A stretch of DNA of 48,935 nucleotides from Marmoricola sp. (lineage in GTDB: Bacteria; Actinomycetota; Actinomycetes; Propionibacteriales; Nocardioidaceae), in NCBI GenBank assembly GCA_025965195.1, contig JAOPXK010000026.1:1-48935 (forward strand), in the 5' to 3' direction. Below, one piece after another: positions 26,092 through 34,759 of the stretch. Both the position numbers and the translations under genes were made by a program. Every line of letters starts with the position of its first letter. The first letter of the stretch is position 1. The notes below the pieces were generated by a model, which worked only from the letters and a program-made list of their open reading frames with translations, ran no database searches and was not told where the DNA came from.

Positions 26092-26214
26092 CTATTCGCG
26101 TGGGTCCATCCGAGGAGGACCTTCCAGCGGGACGATCGGATCGACCGGGTCTTCAGGGTCGGTCGGCTCGGGGGTCGGCGGCTCCTTGGTGTCGCCGGGA
26201 TCGACGGTCGTCAT
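26092..26214 (-). CDS. Small proline-rich protein, 40 residues
   Basis: A short ORF, MTTVDPGDTKEPPTPEPTDP, then EDPVDPIVPLEGPPRMDPRE, preceded at the right distance by AGGAGG (26220-26225, 5-base spacer to ATG 26214). It is acidic and rich in proline, with no membrane segment. It lies between the DUF1906 gene, on the same strand downstream, and purL, divergent. The ribosome binding site and codon usage support translation; no family is recognised. It could be an independent small protein or a leader peptide for the DUF1906 gene. Confidence 0.55.
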   Translation of the reverse strand: MTTVDPGDTKEPPTPEPTDPEDPVDPIVPLEGPPRMDPRE

Positions 26215-26299
26215 CACTGCCTCCTGGCCCGAGAAGGACCCAACCCTTCGAACCTATCCACCGGCTGCTCTCGCGTCACGGCGTGACGGCGCGGCCCGG

Positions 26300-26305
26300 T
26301 AGATT
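26300..26305 (+). promoter_or_regulatory. -10 box for leaderless purL
   Basis: TAGATT, 6 bases before GTG 26312, with no Shine-Dalgarno in between. Confidence 0.6.
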
Positions 26306-26311
26306 GGCGCC

Positions 26312-28576
26312 GTGCCCGAACGCTCTGCTCTCGACACCGTTTCCGTTGCATCCACCGACCCCGATCGCGAGCAGCCGTGGGCTGAGCTCGGTCTGAAGGC
26401 CGACGAGTACGCCCGGATCCGCGAGATCCTCGGCCGCCGTCCGACGAGCTCCGAGCTGGCGATGTACTCCGTGATGTGGAGCGAGCACTGCTCGTACAAG
26501 TCGAGCAAGGTGCACCTCAAGCAGTTCGCAGAGATCAACATCGCTGTTCCTCCCGACGCGCCAGGCAAGATGCTCGCCGGCATCGGTGAGAACGCCGGCG
26601 TGATCGACATCGGTCAGGGCTACGCGGTCACCTTCAAGGTCGAGTCGCACAACCACCCGTCGTACGTCGAGCCCTACCAGGGTGCGGCCACCGGAGTCGG
26701 CGGCATCGTCCGCGACATCCTGGCGATGGGCGCTCGTCCCGTGGCGGTGATGGACCCGCTGCGCTTCGGCCCGCTCGACGCCGCCGACACGCATCGGGTG
26801 ATGCCCGGGATCGTGGCCGGTGTCGGTGGTTACGGCAACTGCCTCGGGCTGCCGAACATCGGTGGCGAAGCGGTCTTCGACGCGTCGTACGCCGGGAACC
26901 CGCTGGTCAACGCGCTCTGTATCGGCGTACTCCGCCATGAGGACCTGCACCTCGCGAAGGCGAGCGGTGTCGGCAACCTGGTGATCCTGTACGGCGCCCG
27001 CACCGGCGGCGACGGGATCGGTGGCGTCTCGGTGCTCGCTTCGGAGACCTTTGAGTCCACGGGTCCGGCGAAACGACCGAGTGTGCAGGTAGGCGACCCG
27101 TTCCAGGAGAAGCTGCTGATCGAGTGCACGCTGGAGATCTTCGCCGCCGGTCTGGTGGCCGGCATCCAGGACCTCGGTGGTGCCGGGCTCTCGTGTGCGA
27201 CCTCCGAGCTGGCGTCTGCCGGCGACGGCGGCATGCGCGTCGAGCTCGACAAGGTGCCGCTGCGCGACTCGACGCTCGCGCCCGAAGAGATCCTGATGAG
27301 CGAGTCGCAGGAGCGGATGATGGCGGTCGTCGAGCCGGCCGACGTCGATGCGTTCATGGCGATCTGCGCGAAGTGGGACGTCGAGGCCGTGGTCGTCGGC
27401 GAGGTCACCGACGGCGACCACCTGCAGATCGACTGGCACGGCCAGCGGGTCGTCGACGTACCTCCTCGCTCGGTGGCGCACGACGGTCCGACGTACGACC
27501 GGCCGTTCGCGCGACCGTCGTGGCAGGACGCCCTGCAGGCCGACGGCGCCGAGAAGCTTGCCCGGCCGTCGACCGGTGCCGAGCTCAAGGCGACCCTGCT
27601 GCAGCTCGTCGCCAGCCCGAACCTCTGTGACAAGTCGTGGATCACCGACCAGTACGACCGCTACGTGCAGGGCAACACCGTCCTCGCCCAGCCTTCCGAC
27701 AGCGGCATGATCCGGGTGGACGACGAGACCAACCTCGGTGTCGCGGTGTCGACCGACTGCAACGGCCGGTTCGCCAAGCTCGACCCGTACGCCGGCGCGC
27801 AGCTCGCGCTCGTCGAGTCCTACCGCAACGTCGCCGCCGGTGGGGCCGTTCCGCTCGCGATCAGCGACTGCCTGAACTTCGGCTCGCCCGAGGACCCCGA
27901 TGTGATGTGGCAGTTCGCCGAGGCCTGCCGTGGCCTCAAGGACGCCTGCATCACGCTGGGGATCCCGGTCACCGGCGGCAACGTCAGTCTCTACAACCAG
28001 ACCGGTCAGACCGCGATCCTGCCGACGCCGGTCGTGGCCGTGCTCGGCGTGATCCAGGACGTCACCCGTCGTACGCCGACCGGCTTCGCCTCCGCAGGCG
28101 AGCAGATCTTCCTGCTCGGGTCGACGCAGGAAGAGCTCTCGGGATCGGAGTGGGCGAACGTCGTACACGGACACCTGGGTGGTCTTCCGCCTCGGGTGGA
28201 TCTGGCGGCCGAGAAGGCGCTTGGGTCGATGCTCGTCGAGGGTGTCGGCCTGCTCACCTCCTCGCACGACCTGTCCGACGGCGGCCTCGCGCAGACGCTG
28301 GCCGAGTGCTGCCTCAGGCACGGTGTCGGCGGGTCCGTGCAGCTCGAGGGCGACGCCTTCATCGGCCTCTTCTCCGAGTCGGCCGCCCGGGTCGTGGTGA
28401 CCGTCAAGCCGGCGGATGCTGACCGGCTGACGGACCTGGCGGCGAGGTACGGCGTACCGCTGACCGCTCTCGGTCAGACCGGCGGCACCGGCTTGGTCGT
28501 CGAGGGCTCGTTCGAGATTGCGGTCGAGGACCTGCGGGCCGCCTGGACGGCCACCATCCCTGCCGCCATGGCCTGA
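26312..28576 (+). CDS. purL: FGAM synthetase catalytic subunit PurL
   Basis: Converts FGAR plus ammonia to FGAM using ATP; this is the small PurL form (754 residues) that needs PurS and PurQ, both encoded just upstream. Recognisable blocks are [70 protein letters not shown] and [12 protein letters not shown]-like [17 protein letters not shown] 26312 follows a -10 box with leaderless spacing. The stop overlaps the following SCP-like gene by one base. Confidence 0.97.
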   Translation: MPERSALDTVSVASTDPDREQPWAELGLKADEYARIREILGRRPTSSELAMYSVMWSEHCSYKSSKVHLKQFAEINIAVPPDAPGKMLAGIGENAGVIDIGQGYAVTFKVESHNHPSYVEPYQGAATGVGGIVRDILAMGARPVAVMDPLRFGPLDAADTHRVMPGIVAGVGGYGNCLGLPNIGGEAVFDASYAGNPLVNALCIGVLRHEDLHLAKASGVGNLVILYGARTGGDGIGGVSVLASETFESTGPAKRPSVQVGDPFQEKLLIECTLEIFAAGLVAGIQDLGGAGLSCATSELASAGDGGMRVELDKVPLRDSTLAPEEILMSESQERMMAVVEPADVDAFMAICAKWDVEAVVVGEVTDGDHLQIDWHGQRVVDVPPRSVAHDGPTYDRPFARPSWQDALQADGAEKLARPSTGAELKATLLQLVASPNLCDKSWITDQYDRYVQGNTVLAQPSDSGMIRVDDETNLGVAVSTDCNGRFAKLDPYAGAQLALVESYRNVAAGGAVPLAISDCLNFGSPEDPDVMWQFAEACRGLKDACITLGIPVTGGNVSLYNQTGQTAILPTPVVAVLGVIQDVTRRTPTGFASAGEQIFLLGSTQEELSGSEWANVVHGHLGGLPPRVDLAAEKALGSMLVEGVGLLTSSHDLSDGGLAQTLAECCLRHGVGGSVQLEGDAFIGLFSESAARVVVTVKPADADRLTDLAARYGVPLTALGQTGGTGLVVEGSFEIAVEDLRAAWTATIPAAMA

Positions 28577-28926
28577 TGGCCGCGCGACTGACTCCCGCGG
28601 ACCCGTTGCTGGTGGCCGAGGCTCTCGCGCGCCAGCCGCGAACGCCTGCTGACCTCCGGCTGCTGACCAAGCATTTCCTTGCCCTGCTTGAGGATCGAGC
28701 CCCTGGGCACTCGGTCGAGGTGCGCGTCCCGCCGTACGCCGCGGTGCAGGTCATCCCCGGCGTACGCCACACCAGGGGTACGCCGCCGGCCGTGATCGAG
28801 ACCGACGCCAACACCTGGATCGCCCTCGCGACCGGTGAGCTCAGCTGGGACCAGGCCCACGCCGACGGCTCCGTCCGCGCCAGCGGCGAACGTACCAACC
28901 TCACCTCCTACCTCCCCCTCACCTGA
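28576..28926 (+). CDS. Sterol carrier (SCP2-like) family protein
   Basis: A 116-residue protein resembling the actinobacterial sterol carrier family member found next to purL and purF in mycobacteria (Rv0807 type, from memory). The segment SVEVRVPPYAAVQVIPGVRHTRGTPPAVIETDANTWIALATGELSW has the beta-rich SCP2 pattern ending in W-x-ALATG. It is translationally coupled to purL through TGATG. A lipid-binding role is family knowledge; why it travels with purine genes is unknown. The 22-bp repeat array begins immediately after its stop. Confidence 0.8.
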   Translation: MAARLTPADPLLVAEALARQPRTPADLRLLTKHFLALLEDRAPGHSVEVRVPPYAAVQVIPGVRHTRGTPPAVIETDANTWIALATGELSWDQAHADGSVRASGERTNLTSYLPLT

Positions 28927-29070
28927 CCCGTTGACTTGGGTCTCCATCACCGTTGACTTGGGTGCTGGTCACTGTTGAGTTGGGCCCCGGTCACCGTTGA
29001 CTTGCGCCTCCGGTCCGCAGGTAGGTAATGGAGGCCCAACTCAACCGTGATTTAGACCCAACTCAACGGG
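28927..29070. repeat. 22-bp-unit inverted array, copy 2
   Basis: Four tandem 22-bp units with the core CGTTGACTTGGG or TGTTGAGTTGGG start at about 28928, 28950, 28972 and 28994, and two inverted units (CCCAACTCAAC) close the array. GCGCCTCC and GGAGGC flank the loop. The array starts one base after an SCP-like gene and ends 4 bp before the -10 box of the M20 peptidase. It has the same architecture as 11405-11525 but different unit sequences, with GACTTG dominating in the left arm. Confidence 0.9.
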
Positions 29071-29074
29071 TGGC

Positions 29075-29080
29075 TAAGGT
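29075..29080 (+). promoter_or_regulatory. -10 box for leaderless M20 peptidase gene
   Basis: TAAGGT, 7 bases before ATG 29088. The -35 region (about 29052-29057) is inside the repeat array. Confidence 0.55.
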
Positions 29081-29087
29081 GCAGATC

Positions 29088-30422
29088 ATGAGTGTCGAAG
29101 AGCTGCGTGCGCGCGTCCAGGAAGTCATGCCGGGGATCCGTCAGGTGCTGGAGGATCTGGTTCGGATCGAGTCGGTGAGTGCCGACCCCGAGCGGGCCGG
29201 CGAGGTCCAGCGGAGCGCCGAAGCTGTCGCAGAGCTGTTCCGCAAGGAGCACTTCGACGACGTCCAGATCCTCAGCGTCGACGGGGGCGCACCAGCCGTC
29301 GTTGCACGCAAGGCCGCACCCGAGGGACGGCCGACGGTGCTGCTCTACGCCCACCACGACGTCCAGCCTGTGGGCGACCCTGCCGACTGGAACACCCCGC
29401 CGTTCGAGCCGACCGAGGTGGGCGACCGGCTCTACGGCCGTGGCACCGCCGACGACAAGGCCGGCATCGCGGCGCACCTGGCGGCGATCCGGGCGCTCGG
29501 CGATGACCTCGACGTCGGACTGACGATGTTCATCGAGGGCGAGGAGGAGATCGGCTCGGACTCGCTGCCGGCGTTCCTCGAGAAGCACCAGGACCTGCTC
29601 GAGGCCGATGTCATCGTGATCGCCGACTCCGGCAACTGGGACATCGGCGTACCCGCTCTCACGACCAGCCTCCGCGGCCTCGTCCGCGCCGACATCGAGG
29701 TCCGCACGCTCACGCACGCGGTCCACTCCGGCATGTGGGGTGGTCTCGTGCCCGACGCGCTGATGACCCTGACCCGGTTGCTCGCCACGCTCCACACGGA
29801 CAACGGCGACGTCGCCGTCGAGGGACTGCACAGCGGCCCGGCAGCCGACGTCGACTACCCCGAGGACCGGCTGCGCGCCGAGTCCGGTGCCCTTCCCGGC
29901 GTGCACTGGATCGGTGAGGGCAGCGCCGTCGAGCGGCTCTGGACCAAGCCGGCGATCACGATCACCGGCATCGACGCACCGAAGGTCGACGGCGCGAGCA
30001 ACACCCTGACGCCGGCCGCCCGCGCGAAGATCACCGTCCGGGTCGCGCCCGGCGACAACGCCAAGAACGCCACCGAATGCCTCAAGAGACACCTCGAGGC
30101 CCGGGTGCCGTGGGGCGCCGACTTCTCCTTCACCGTCGTCGACACCGGGGAGGCGATTGCCATCAACGCCAGCGGTCCGGCGTACGACGTGGCACGGGAT
30201 GCCTTCAAGCAGGCCTGGGACGGCGTCGAACCCGTCGACATGGGTGTCGGAGGCTCGATCCCGTTCATCGCCGAGTTCCTGAACGCGTTCCCGAAGGCGA
30301 GCGTCCTCGTCACCGGAGTCGAGGACCCGGACACCCGGGCCCATGGCGCCAACGAAGGCCTGCACCTTGCGGAGTTCGAGCGGGTCTGCCTCGCCGAGGC
30401 GCTCCTTCTCTCGAACCTCTGA
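29088..30422 (+). CDS. M20 family metallopeptidase (dipeptidase)
   Basis: Di-zinc aminoacylase/dipeptidase-type hydrolase of 444 residues. Motifs seen are the first metal/catalytic region YAHHDVQPV (His89, Asp91), the bridging aspartate in GRGTADDKAG (Asp122), the general-base glutamates in EGEEEIGS, and a dimerisation-domain histidine in THAVHSGMWGG. It resembles the dipeptidase/carboxypeptidase G2-like group that cleaves dipeptides or N-acyl amino acids. ATG 29088 fits the -10 box; the longer frame from 29028 would translate the repeat array. The PucR regulator follows 12 bp later. Confidence 0.88.
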   Translation: MSVEELRARVQEVMPGIRQVLEDLVRIESVSADPERAGEVQRSAEAVAELFRKEHFDDVQILSVDGGAPAVVARKAAPEGRPTVLLYAHHDVQPVGDPADWNTPPFEPTEVGDRLYGRGTADDKAGIAAHLAAIRALGDDLDVGLTMFIEGEEEIGSDSLPAFLEKHQDLLEADVIVIADSGNWDIGVPALTTSLRGLVRADIEVRTLTHAVHSGMWGGLVPDALMTLTRLLATLHTDNGDVAVEGLHSGPAADVDYPEDRLRAESGALPGVHWIGEGSAVERLWTKPAITITGIDAPKVDGASNTLTPAARAKITVRVAPGDNAKNATECLKRHLEARVPWGADFSFTVVDTGEAIAINASGPAYDVARDAFKQAWDGVEPVDMGVGGSIPFIAEFLNAFPKASVLVTGVEDPDTRAHGANEGLHLAEFERVCLAEALLLSNL

Positions 30423-30434
30423 CGAGGCAGAGCG

Positions 30435-31619
30435 ATGCGCGTCGGCACCCTGGAGTTCCTGGCGGACCATCGCGCGAGACGCATCGAGGTGCTCACCGAC
30501 CGGCTGGTCGACACGATCGTCGAGCAGAACCCGGGCTACAAGGCCGCCGCGGTCGTGCCGCTCTCGGACCTCCGGCTGTCCTGCCGCGACAACATCTCGC
30601 GCGTGCTCGAACTGTTGGGTACGTCGATCGACGGTGCAGCTCCCGGTGACAACGACCCGAGGTACGACGCCGCCGAGGAGACCGGCCACCGGCGGGCAGC
30701 CCAGGGACTGCCCCTGGATGACGTGCTGCGTTCCTTCCGGATCGGAGGCCGGCTGATCTGGGAGGACCTGATCGCGGAGGCACAGACCCTCAACGCGCTC
30801 GACGCCGATGGCCTGCGCGAGGTCGGTACCCGGCTCTGGGAGGTCGTCGACAAGACGTCCTCGCAGGTCGCGATGGCCTATCACGCGACCGAGCGCGACC
30901 ACGTCCGCGCCGACGAGCAGCGCAGCGCGGCCATGTGGGAGGAGCTCCTGAGCGGCCGCGCCCAGGAGCATGCCTTCGCTGTGGTCGCTGCGCAGACCCT
31001 CGGGCTGCCACTCCAGGGACCGTTCGTGGCGGCCGCGCTCTCCGTTGCCGCGAACGACATCGAGAGCCGGCTGGAGCGGCGCCGGATCGGATCGGCGTGG
31101 CACCGGCGTACCGACTCGGTCGTCGGCGTGCTCGCACTCGGACAGGCCACGCTCGGCGAGGCCATGGAGATCCTCTCGGCGGCGGGAGCCGCTCGGGGCG
31201 GCGTCTCCAGCGTGGTGCCGGGCCTCGCCGCGATCGACAGCGCGTTCACCCAGGCCAGCCTCGCCCTGCGCACCCTGACGCCGGGCGAGGCCGGGGTCGT
31301 CGCGTTCGACCAGCGCCTGGTCGAAGCGCTGCTGCTCAACTCCTCCGACATCGCTGGCCGGCTGGTGCGGGTCTGGCTCGGACCGGTCCTCGACCTGTCG
31401 GAGGCCGACGGGCGGGTGCTGCTCGGGACGCTCCGCGCCTGGGTCGACAGCGGCGGCTCGATGACACGTACGGCGGAACTCGCGAGCTGTCACCGCAACA
31501 CCGCGATCAACCGCATCGCCCGGGTGAGCGCGCTCATCGGGAGCCACCTCGGCGAGGGCACGGTGCCCGTCGACCTGGTGCTCGCGCTGCGGAGCCTGGA
31601 GCTCGACCGGCTGCCCTGA
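30435..31619 (+). CDS. PucR-family transcriptional regulator
   Basis: A 394-residue regulator with a CdaR/GGDEF-like middle domain (about 170-280) and the C-terminal PucR HTH: GTLRAWVDSGGSMTRTAELASCHRNTAINRIARV (about 335-368). Family members sense nitrogen or purine-catabolic metabolites; PucR of Bacillus controls the purine degradation and xanthine dehydrogenase genes. Here it precedes a molybdenum hydroxylase by 160 bp, the same kind of pairing. A ribosome binding site GAGGCAGAG precedes ATG 30435. A palindrome between the two genes is a candidate binding site. Confidence 0.87.
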   Translation: MRVGTLEFLADHRARRIEVLTDRLVDTIVEQNPGYKAAAVVPLSDLRLSCRDNISRVLELLGTSIDGAAPGDNDPRYDAAEETGHRRAAQGLPLDDVLRSFRIGGRLIWEDLIAEAQTLNALDADGLREVGTRLWEVVDKTSSQVAMAYHATERDHVRADEQRSAAMWEELLSGRAQEHAFAVVAAQTLGLPLQGPFVAAALSVAANDIESRLERRRIGSAWHRRTDSVVGVLALGQATLGEAMEILSAAGAARGGVSSVVPGLAAIDSAFTQASLALRTLTPGEAGVVAFDQRLVEALLLNSSDIAGRLVRVWLGPVLDLSEADGRVLLGTLRAWVDSGGSMTRTAELASCHRNTAINRIARVSALIGSHLGEGTVPVDLVLALRSLELDRLP

Positions 31620-31624
31620 CCGGC

Positions 31625-31641
31625 CTGTGCACTTTGCACAG
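31625..31641. promoter_or_regulatory. Palindrome between PucR regulator and Mo hydroxylase
   Basis: CTGTGCA-CTT-TGCACAG is a perfect 7-bp inverted repeat with a 3-base centre, starting 5 bp after the PucR stop. A second inverted repeat, CCGATGC (31642-31648) with GCATCGG (31662-31668), follows. Either could be the PucR operator; the first could alternatively be a weak terminator. Confidence 0.55.
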
Positions 31642-31779
31642 CCGATGCGGGCGAACAGTGGGCATCGGCACCCTGTCGCCCCGGTGTGAGCCCTGTCACG
31701 ATTGCCGGTGGGAGGGCAGCAGCCCGGCCGGTTCTCGGGAGCGGGTCGTTCGGGCGTGATCCTGGAAAGGACTGCCCGA

Positions 31780-34122
31780 ATGTCTGAACACACATCGGTG
31801 CCCGACGCTGGGCCCGGTTTCATGCCTCGTCGCCGAGGTCAGCTCGGTCGGCGCGGCTTCATGGGGTACCTCATGGCCGGCACGACGCTCGTCGTCGCTG
31901 CCGACCTCAGCCTCGGTGGCTCACCGGCCGCTGCCGCGATCCCGTCACTGCCGCAGATCCCGGAGCTCTACGACCTCGAGGACCTGCAGACCGACGCTGC
32001 GCGACCGACAGCCCAGCTGATCACGATCACGATGAACACCGACGGCACCGCGTCCTTCCAGCTCCCACGGGCCGAGGTCGGCCAGGGCATCACCACGTCG
32101 ACCTCGATGATCATCGCCGAGGAGCTCGACCTGCCGCTCGACAAGGTGCACGTCACCCTGGCTCCGGCCCGCCCCGAGCTGTTGTTCAACCAGCTGACCG
32201 GCGGTTCCAACACCAGCGTCTCCACCTTCACCCCGATCCGGGTGGCCGCCGCCATCGCCAAGGGCGCGCTGCTCGACGCCGCGGCGATCGAGCTCGGCTC
32301 GATCGTCGCGTTGCTGACCTCGAAGGCCGGGGTCGTCTCGGCACCGGACGGCTCATCGGTCACGTACGGCGAGCTGGCCACCAAGGCCGCCAGCCCGACC
32401 ACCAAGAAGGTCAACGTCACGCTCAAGGCCACATCGAAGTTCAAGGTGATCGGTACGTCGCAAGGCCGGGTCGACGCCCACGACATCGTGACCGGCAGGA
32501 AGCAGTTCGCGATGGACCTCCAGGTCCCGGATGCGCTGCCCACGATGGTGTGCCGCCCACCCACCCTCAACGGCTCCCCGAAGTCGATCAACAACGAGGC
32601 GGTCGTCAAGGCGATGCCGGGGGTCACCGACATCGCGATGGTCGACACCGGTGTCGCCGTCCGCGCGCAGACCTTCGGTCAGTGCATCGACGCGATCCGG
32701 GCCCTCGACGTGGTGTGGAACACGGGCAGCGTCGAGGGAGAGTCGGACGCGACGATCAAGGCCAAGCTGAAAGCAGCCGAGATCCCGCTCGTCGTACCCC
32801 AGGTGCCGATCCTGGCCCAGACCGTCGATGCGGATTTCACCTTCATGTTCCGCAGCAGCGCGGCGCTCGAGCCGAACTGCTCGATCGCCGACGTGCGCAA
32901 GGACAAGGCGACGGTGTGGGCCGGGCTGAAGTCGCCGATCGTCGCCCAGGGCCACATCGCCGAGGCCGTCGGACTGCCTGTCAGCGCGGTCACGGTCAAC
33001 GTGATCACGGGCGGCGGGTCCTTCGGGCACAAGCTGTTCGGCGACGCTGCCGTGGAGTCGGCCAAGATCTCCAAGGCGATGGGCAAGCCCGTCAAGCTGA
33101 TGTGGCACCGGGCCGACGAGCCCCGCCAGGGCCGGGTCCACCCGATGTGCACCTCCCGGATCCGGGCCACGATCCTGGCCGGCCAGGTGCTCACCTTCGA
33201 GCAGCGCCACACCAGCGTCTCCACCGACTTCACCCACGGTCTGGGCGAGATGCTCACTTCGCAGGCAGCCGCTCTCCCCGGAGGGCTCGGCAACCTCGGC
33301 TTCTCGGAGTCGATCTTCCTGCTCACCCAGGAGCTGCCCTACAACTTCGGGTTGGTCACCCAGCTGCTCAACGAGGTGGATCTCAGCTTCAACACCGGCA
33401 GCATGCGCAACATCTACTCACCCGACGTCGCCTGTGCCAACGAGCTGGTCGTCGACCAGCTGGCGAAGAAGCTCGGCCAGGACCCGCTCGCGTTCCGGCT
33501 GGCCTACCTGAAGGACCCGCGCGTGAAGGCAGTCCTCCAGAAGGTCGCCGACGTCGGCGGCTGGGGGCGCAAGATGCCGGCGGGCACGGCTCAGGGGATC
33601 GCCGTGCACAAGGAGTACAAGGGCGCCACCGCCGTCCTCGTCGAGATCGACTGCCGGCCGGAGACGGTCAACCGCCAGATCCCCAACGCGGTCGCGGGTC
33701 CGCGGGTGACCAAGGCGGTCATCGCCGTCGACGCCGGGCTGGTGATCAACCCGCGCGGGCTGGACGCCCAGATGATGGGTGGCGTCTCGGACGGGATCGC
33801 GCTCGCGCTGACCAGCAGCGTGCACCTGGTCGACGGGCACTTCCTCGAGGCGAGCTGGGACAACTACTTCTACACGCGACAGTGGAACATCCCGCCTGAC
33901 TTCGAGTGCATCGTGATGCCGTCGGACTCCCAGCAACCCGGCGGTGCCGGTGAAGCCGGAGTCGCCGCCTCGGTCTCGGCCACCGCATGTGCCTACGCCC
34001 GGGCGACGGGCACGATGCCGACGACGTTCCCGATCAACCACGACCAGCTGTCATTCACTCCGAAGCCGTTCATCCCGCCCGTCCCCGAGTCGCCGACCGA
34101 TGGCCTGAGCCAGACCTACTGA
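31780..34122 (+). CDS. Molybdenum hydroxylase large subunit (isoquinoline 1-oxidoreductase beta-like), Tat-exported
   Basis: Large molybdopterin-binding subunit of a xanthine-oxidase-family enzyme. It carries out hydroxylation or aldehyde oxidation using water as oxygen source. The N-terminus contains a twin-arginine signal, GRRGFMGYLMAGTTLVVAADL, then an Ala-rich cleavage region, so the heterodimer is likely exported folded. Visible features include EVGQGITTSTSMIIAEEL, GGGSFGHKLFGDAAVESAKI, and the active-site glutamate in PGGAGEAGVAASV. It has 780 residues, matching isoquinoline oxidoreductase-type subunits, and lacks an FAD subunit. The ATG at 31780 has GAAAGGA upstream. The iron-sulfur subunit starts 11 bp after its stop. 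Substrate unknown. Confidence 0.86.
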   Translation: MSEHTSVPDAGPGFMPRRRGQLGRRGFMGYLMAGTTLVVAADLSLGGSPAAAAIPSLPQIPELYDLEDLQTDAARPTAQLITITMNTDGTASFQLPRAEVGQGITTSTSMIIAEELDLPLDKVHVTLAPARPELLFNQLTGGSNTSVSTFTPIRVAAAIAKGALLDAAAIELGSIVALLTSKAGVVSAPDGSSVTYGELATKAASPTTKKVNVTLKATSKFKVIGTSQGRVDAHDIVTGRKQFAMDLQVPDALPTMVCRPPTLNGSPKSINNEAVVKAMPGVTDIAMVDTGVAVRAQTFGQCIDAIRALDVVWNTGSVEGESDATIKAKLKAAEIPLVVPQVPILAQTVDADFTFMFRSSAALEPNCSIADVRKDKATVWAGLKSPIVAQGHIAEAVGLPVSAVTVNVITGGGSFGHKLFGDAAVESAKISKAMGKPVKLMWHRADEPRQGRVHPMCTSRIRATILAGQVLTFEQRHTSVSTDFTHGLGEMLTSQAAALPGGLGNLGFSESIFLLTQELPYNFGLVTQLLNEVDLSFNTGSMRNIYSPDVACANELVVDQLAKKLGQDPLAFRLAYLKDPRVKAVLQKVADVGGWGRKMPAGTAQGIAVHKEYKGATAVLVEIDCRPETVNRQIPNAVAGPRVTKAVIAVDAGLVINPRGLDAQMMGGVSDGIALALTSSVHLVDGHFLEASWDNYFYTRQWNIPPDFECIVMPSDSQQPGGAGEAGVAASVSATACAYARATGTMPTTFPINHDQLSFTPKPFIPPVPESPTDGLSQTY

Positions 34123-34133
34123 GGAGCAGTTCC

Positions 34134-34610
34134 ATGTCAATGCAAACCTTTCTGCTCAACGGCACGTCGGTGACCGTCGACGTGAACCCCGACGTACGCC
34201 TGCTGTGGGTGATCCGCGACATGCTCGGGGTGACAGGCCCGAAGTACGGCTGTGGCATCAACGTCTGCAAGGCGTGTACGTCGCACATCAACGGCAAGGC
34301 CTTCAACCCGTGCTCGGTCCGGGTCGGTGACATCAAGCCGACCGACGAGGTGACCACGATCGAGGGACTTCCGGCGACGGTCGGCAAGGACCTGCACCCG
34401 ATGCAGGAAGCCTGGCTGGAGTTCGACGTCGCGCAGTGCGGCTACTGCCAGCCGGGTCAGATCATGGCCGCGGTCGCCAAGGTCAAGGCCGCTCGCGCGG
34501 CAGGCCACGAGATCGGCGATGCCGACTTCGACGAGATCCGGAACGTGTGCCGGTGTGGCACCTACAACCGGATCCGGGAGGCGATCACCGCGGGCGCCAA
34601 GAACATGTGA
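34134..34610 (+). CDS. [2Fe-2S] small subunit of the molybdenum hydroxylase
   Basis: A 158-residue electron-transfer subunit with a plant-type [2Fe-2S] site (GCGINVCKACTSHINGKAFNPC pattern: cysteines spaced 5, 3 and 12) and a second cluster in the helical domain (QCGYCQPGQ and NVCRCGTYNRI). It shuttles electrons from the molybdenum centre to an external acceptor. It has no signal peptide, so it probably hitchhikes with the Tat-targeted large subunit. A strong GAGGAG ribosome binding site overlaps the upstream stop. No accessory chaperone (XdhC) is adjacent. Confidence 0.9.
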   Translation: MSMQTFLLNGTSVTVDVNPDVRLLWVIRDMLGVTGPKYGCGINVCKACTSHINGKAFNPCSVRVGDIKPTDEVTTIEGLPATVGKDLHPMQEAWLEFDVAQCGYCQPGQIMAAVAKVKAARAAGHEIGDADFDEIRNVCRCGTYNRIREAITAGAKNM

Positions 34611-34613
34611 GCG

Positions 34614-34650
34614 CACCTGGGGCACCACATCTGACGTGATGCCCCAGGTG
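34614..34650 (+). terminator. 11-bp stem hairpin after the Mo hydroxylase
   Basis: CACCTGGGGCA (34614-34624) pairs perfectly with TGCCCCAGGTG (34640-34650) across a 15-base loop, starting 3 bp after the stop of the iron-sulfur subunit. The right arm merges into a 12-bp tandem repeat. Confidence 0.6.
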
Positions 34651-34701
34651 ATGTCCCAGGTGATGTCCCAGGTGATGTCCCGGTGATGTCGCAGGTGTCG
34701 T
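34636..34701. repeat. 12-bp tandem repeat upstream of purF
   Basis: Units GTGATGCCCCAG, then GTGATGTCCCAG twice (34636-34671), continue as GTGATGTCCC and GTGATGTCGCAG with small indels to about 34701. The repeat ends about 46 bp before the purF -10 box. It may have grown from the right arm of the preceding terminator by slippage. Confidence 0.85.
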
Positions 34702-34747
34702 GAGTCCAGCCCGGCGGTTGGGTTCGTCGTAGCGCTGGGTACGCCCG

Positions 34748-34753
34748 TAGACT
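34748..34753 (+). promoter_or_regulatory. -10 box for leaderless purF
   Basis: TAGACT, 6 bases before GTG 34760. Confidence 0.6.
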
Positions 34754-34759
34754 TCGACC

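Noticed and set aside
26276-28321. A 681-codon minus-strand frame opposite purL
   Set aside because: Same GC-bias artefact; purL is unambiguous on the plus strand.
29028-29087. ATG 29028 as start of the M20 peptidase
   Set aside because: It lies inside the 22-bp repeat array and upstream of the -10 box; ATG 29088 fits the promoter and the family start.
29052-31823. A 923-codon open frame on the minus strand opposite the M20 peptidase and PucR genes
   Set aside because: It is antisense to two well-supported genes, its composition is Arg/Gly/Val/Asp-rich as expected from reading GC-biased codons in the complementary phase, and it has no recognisable domain.
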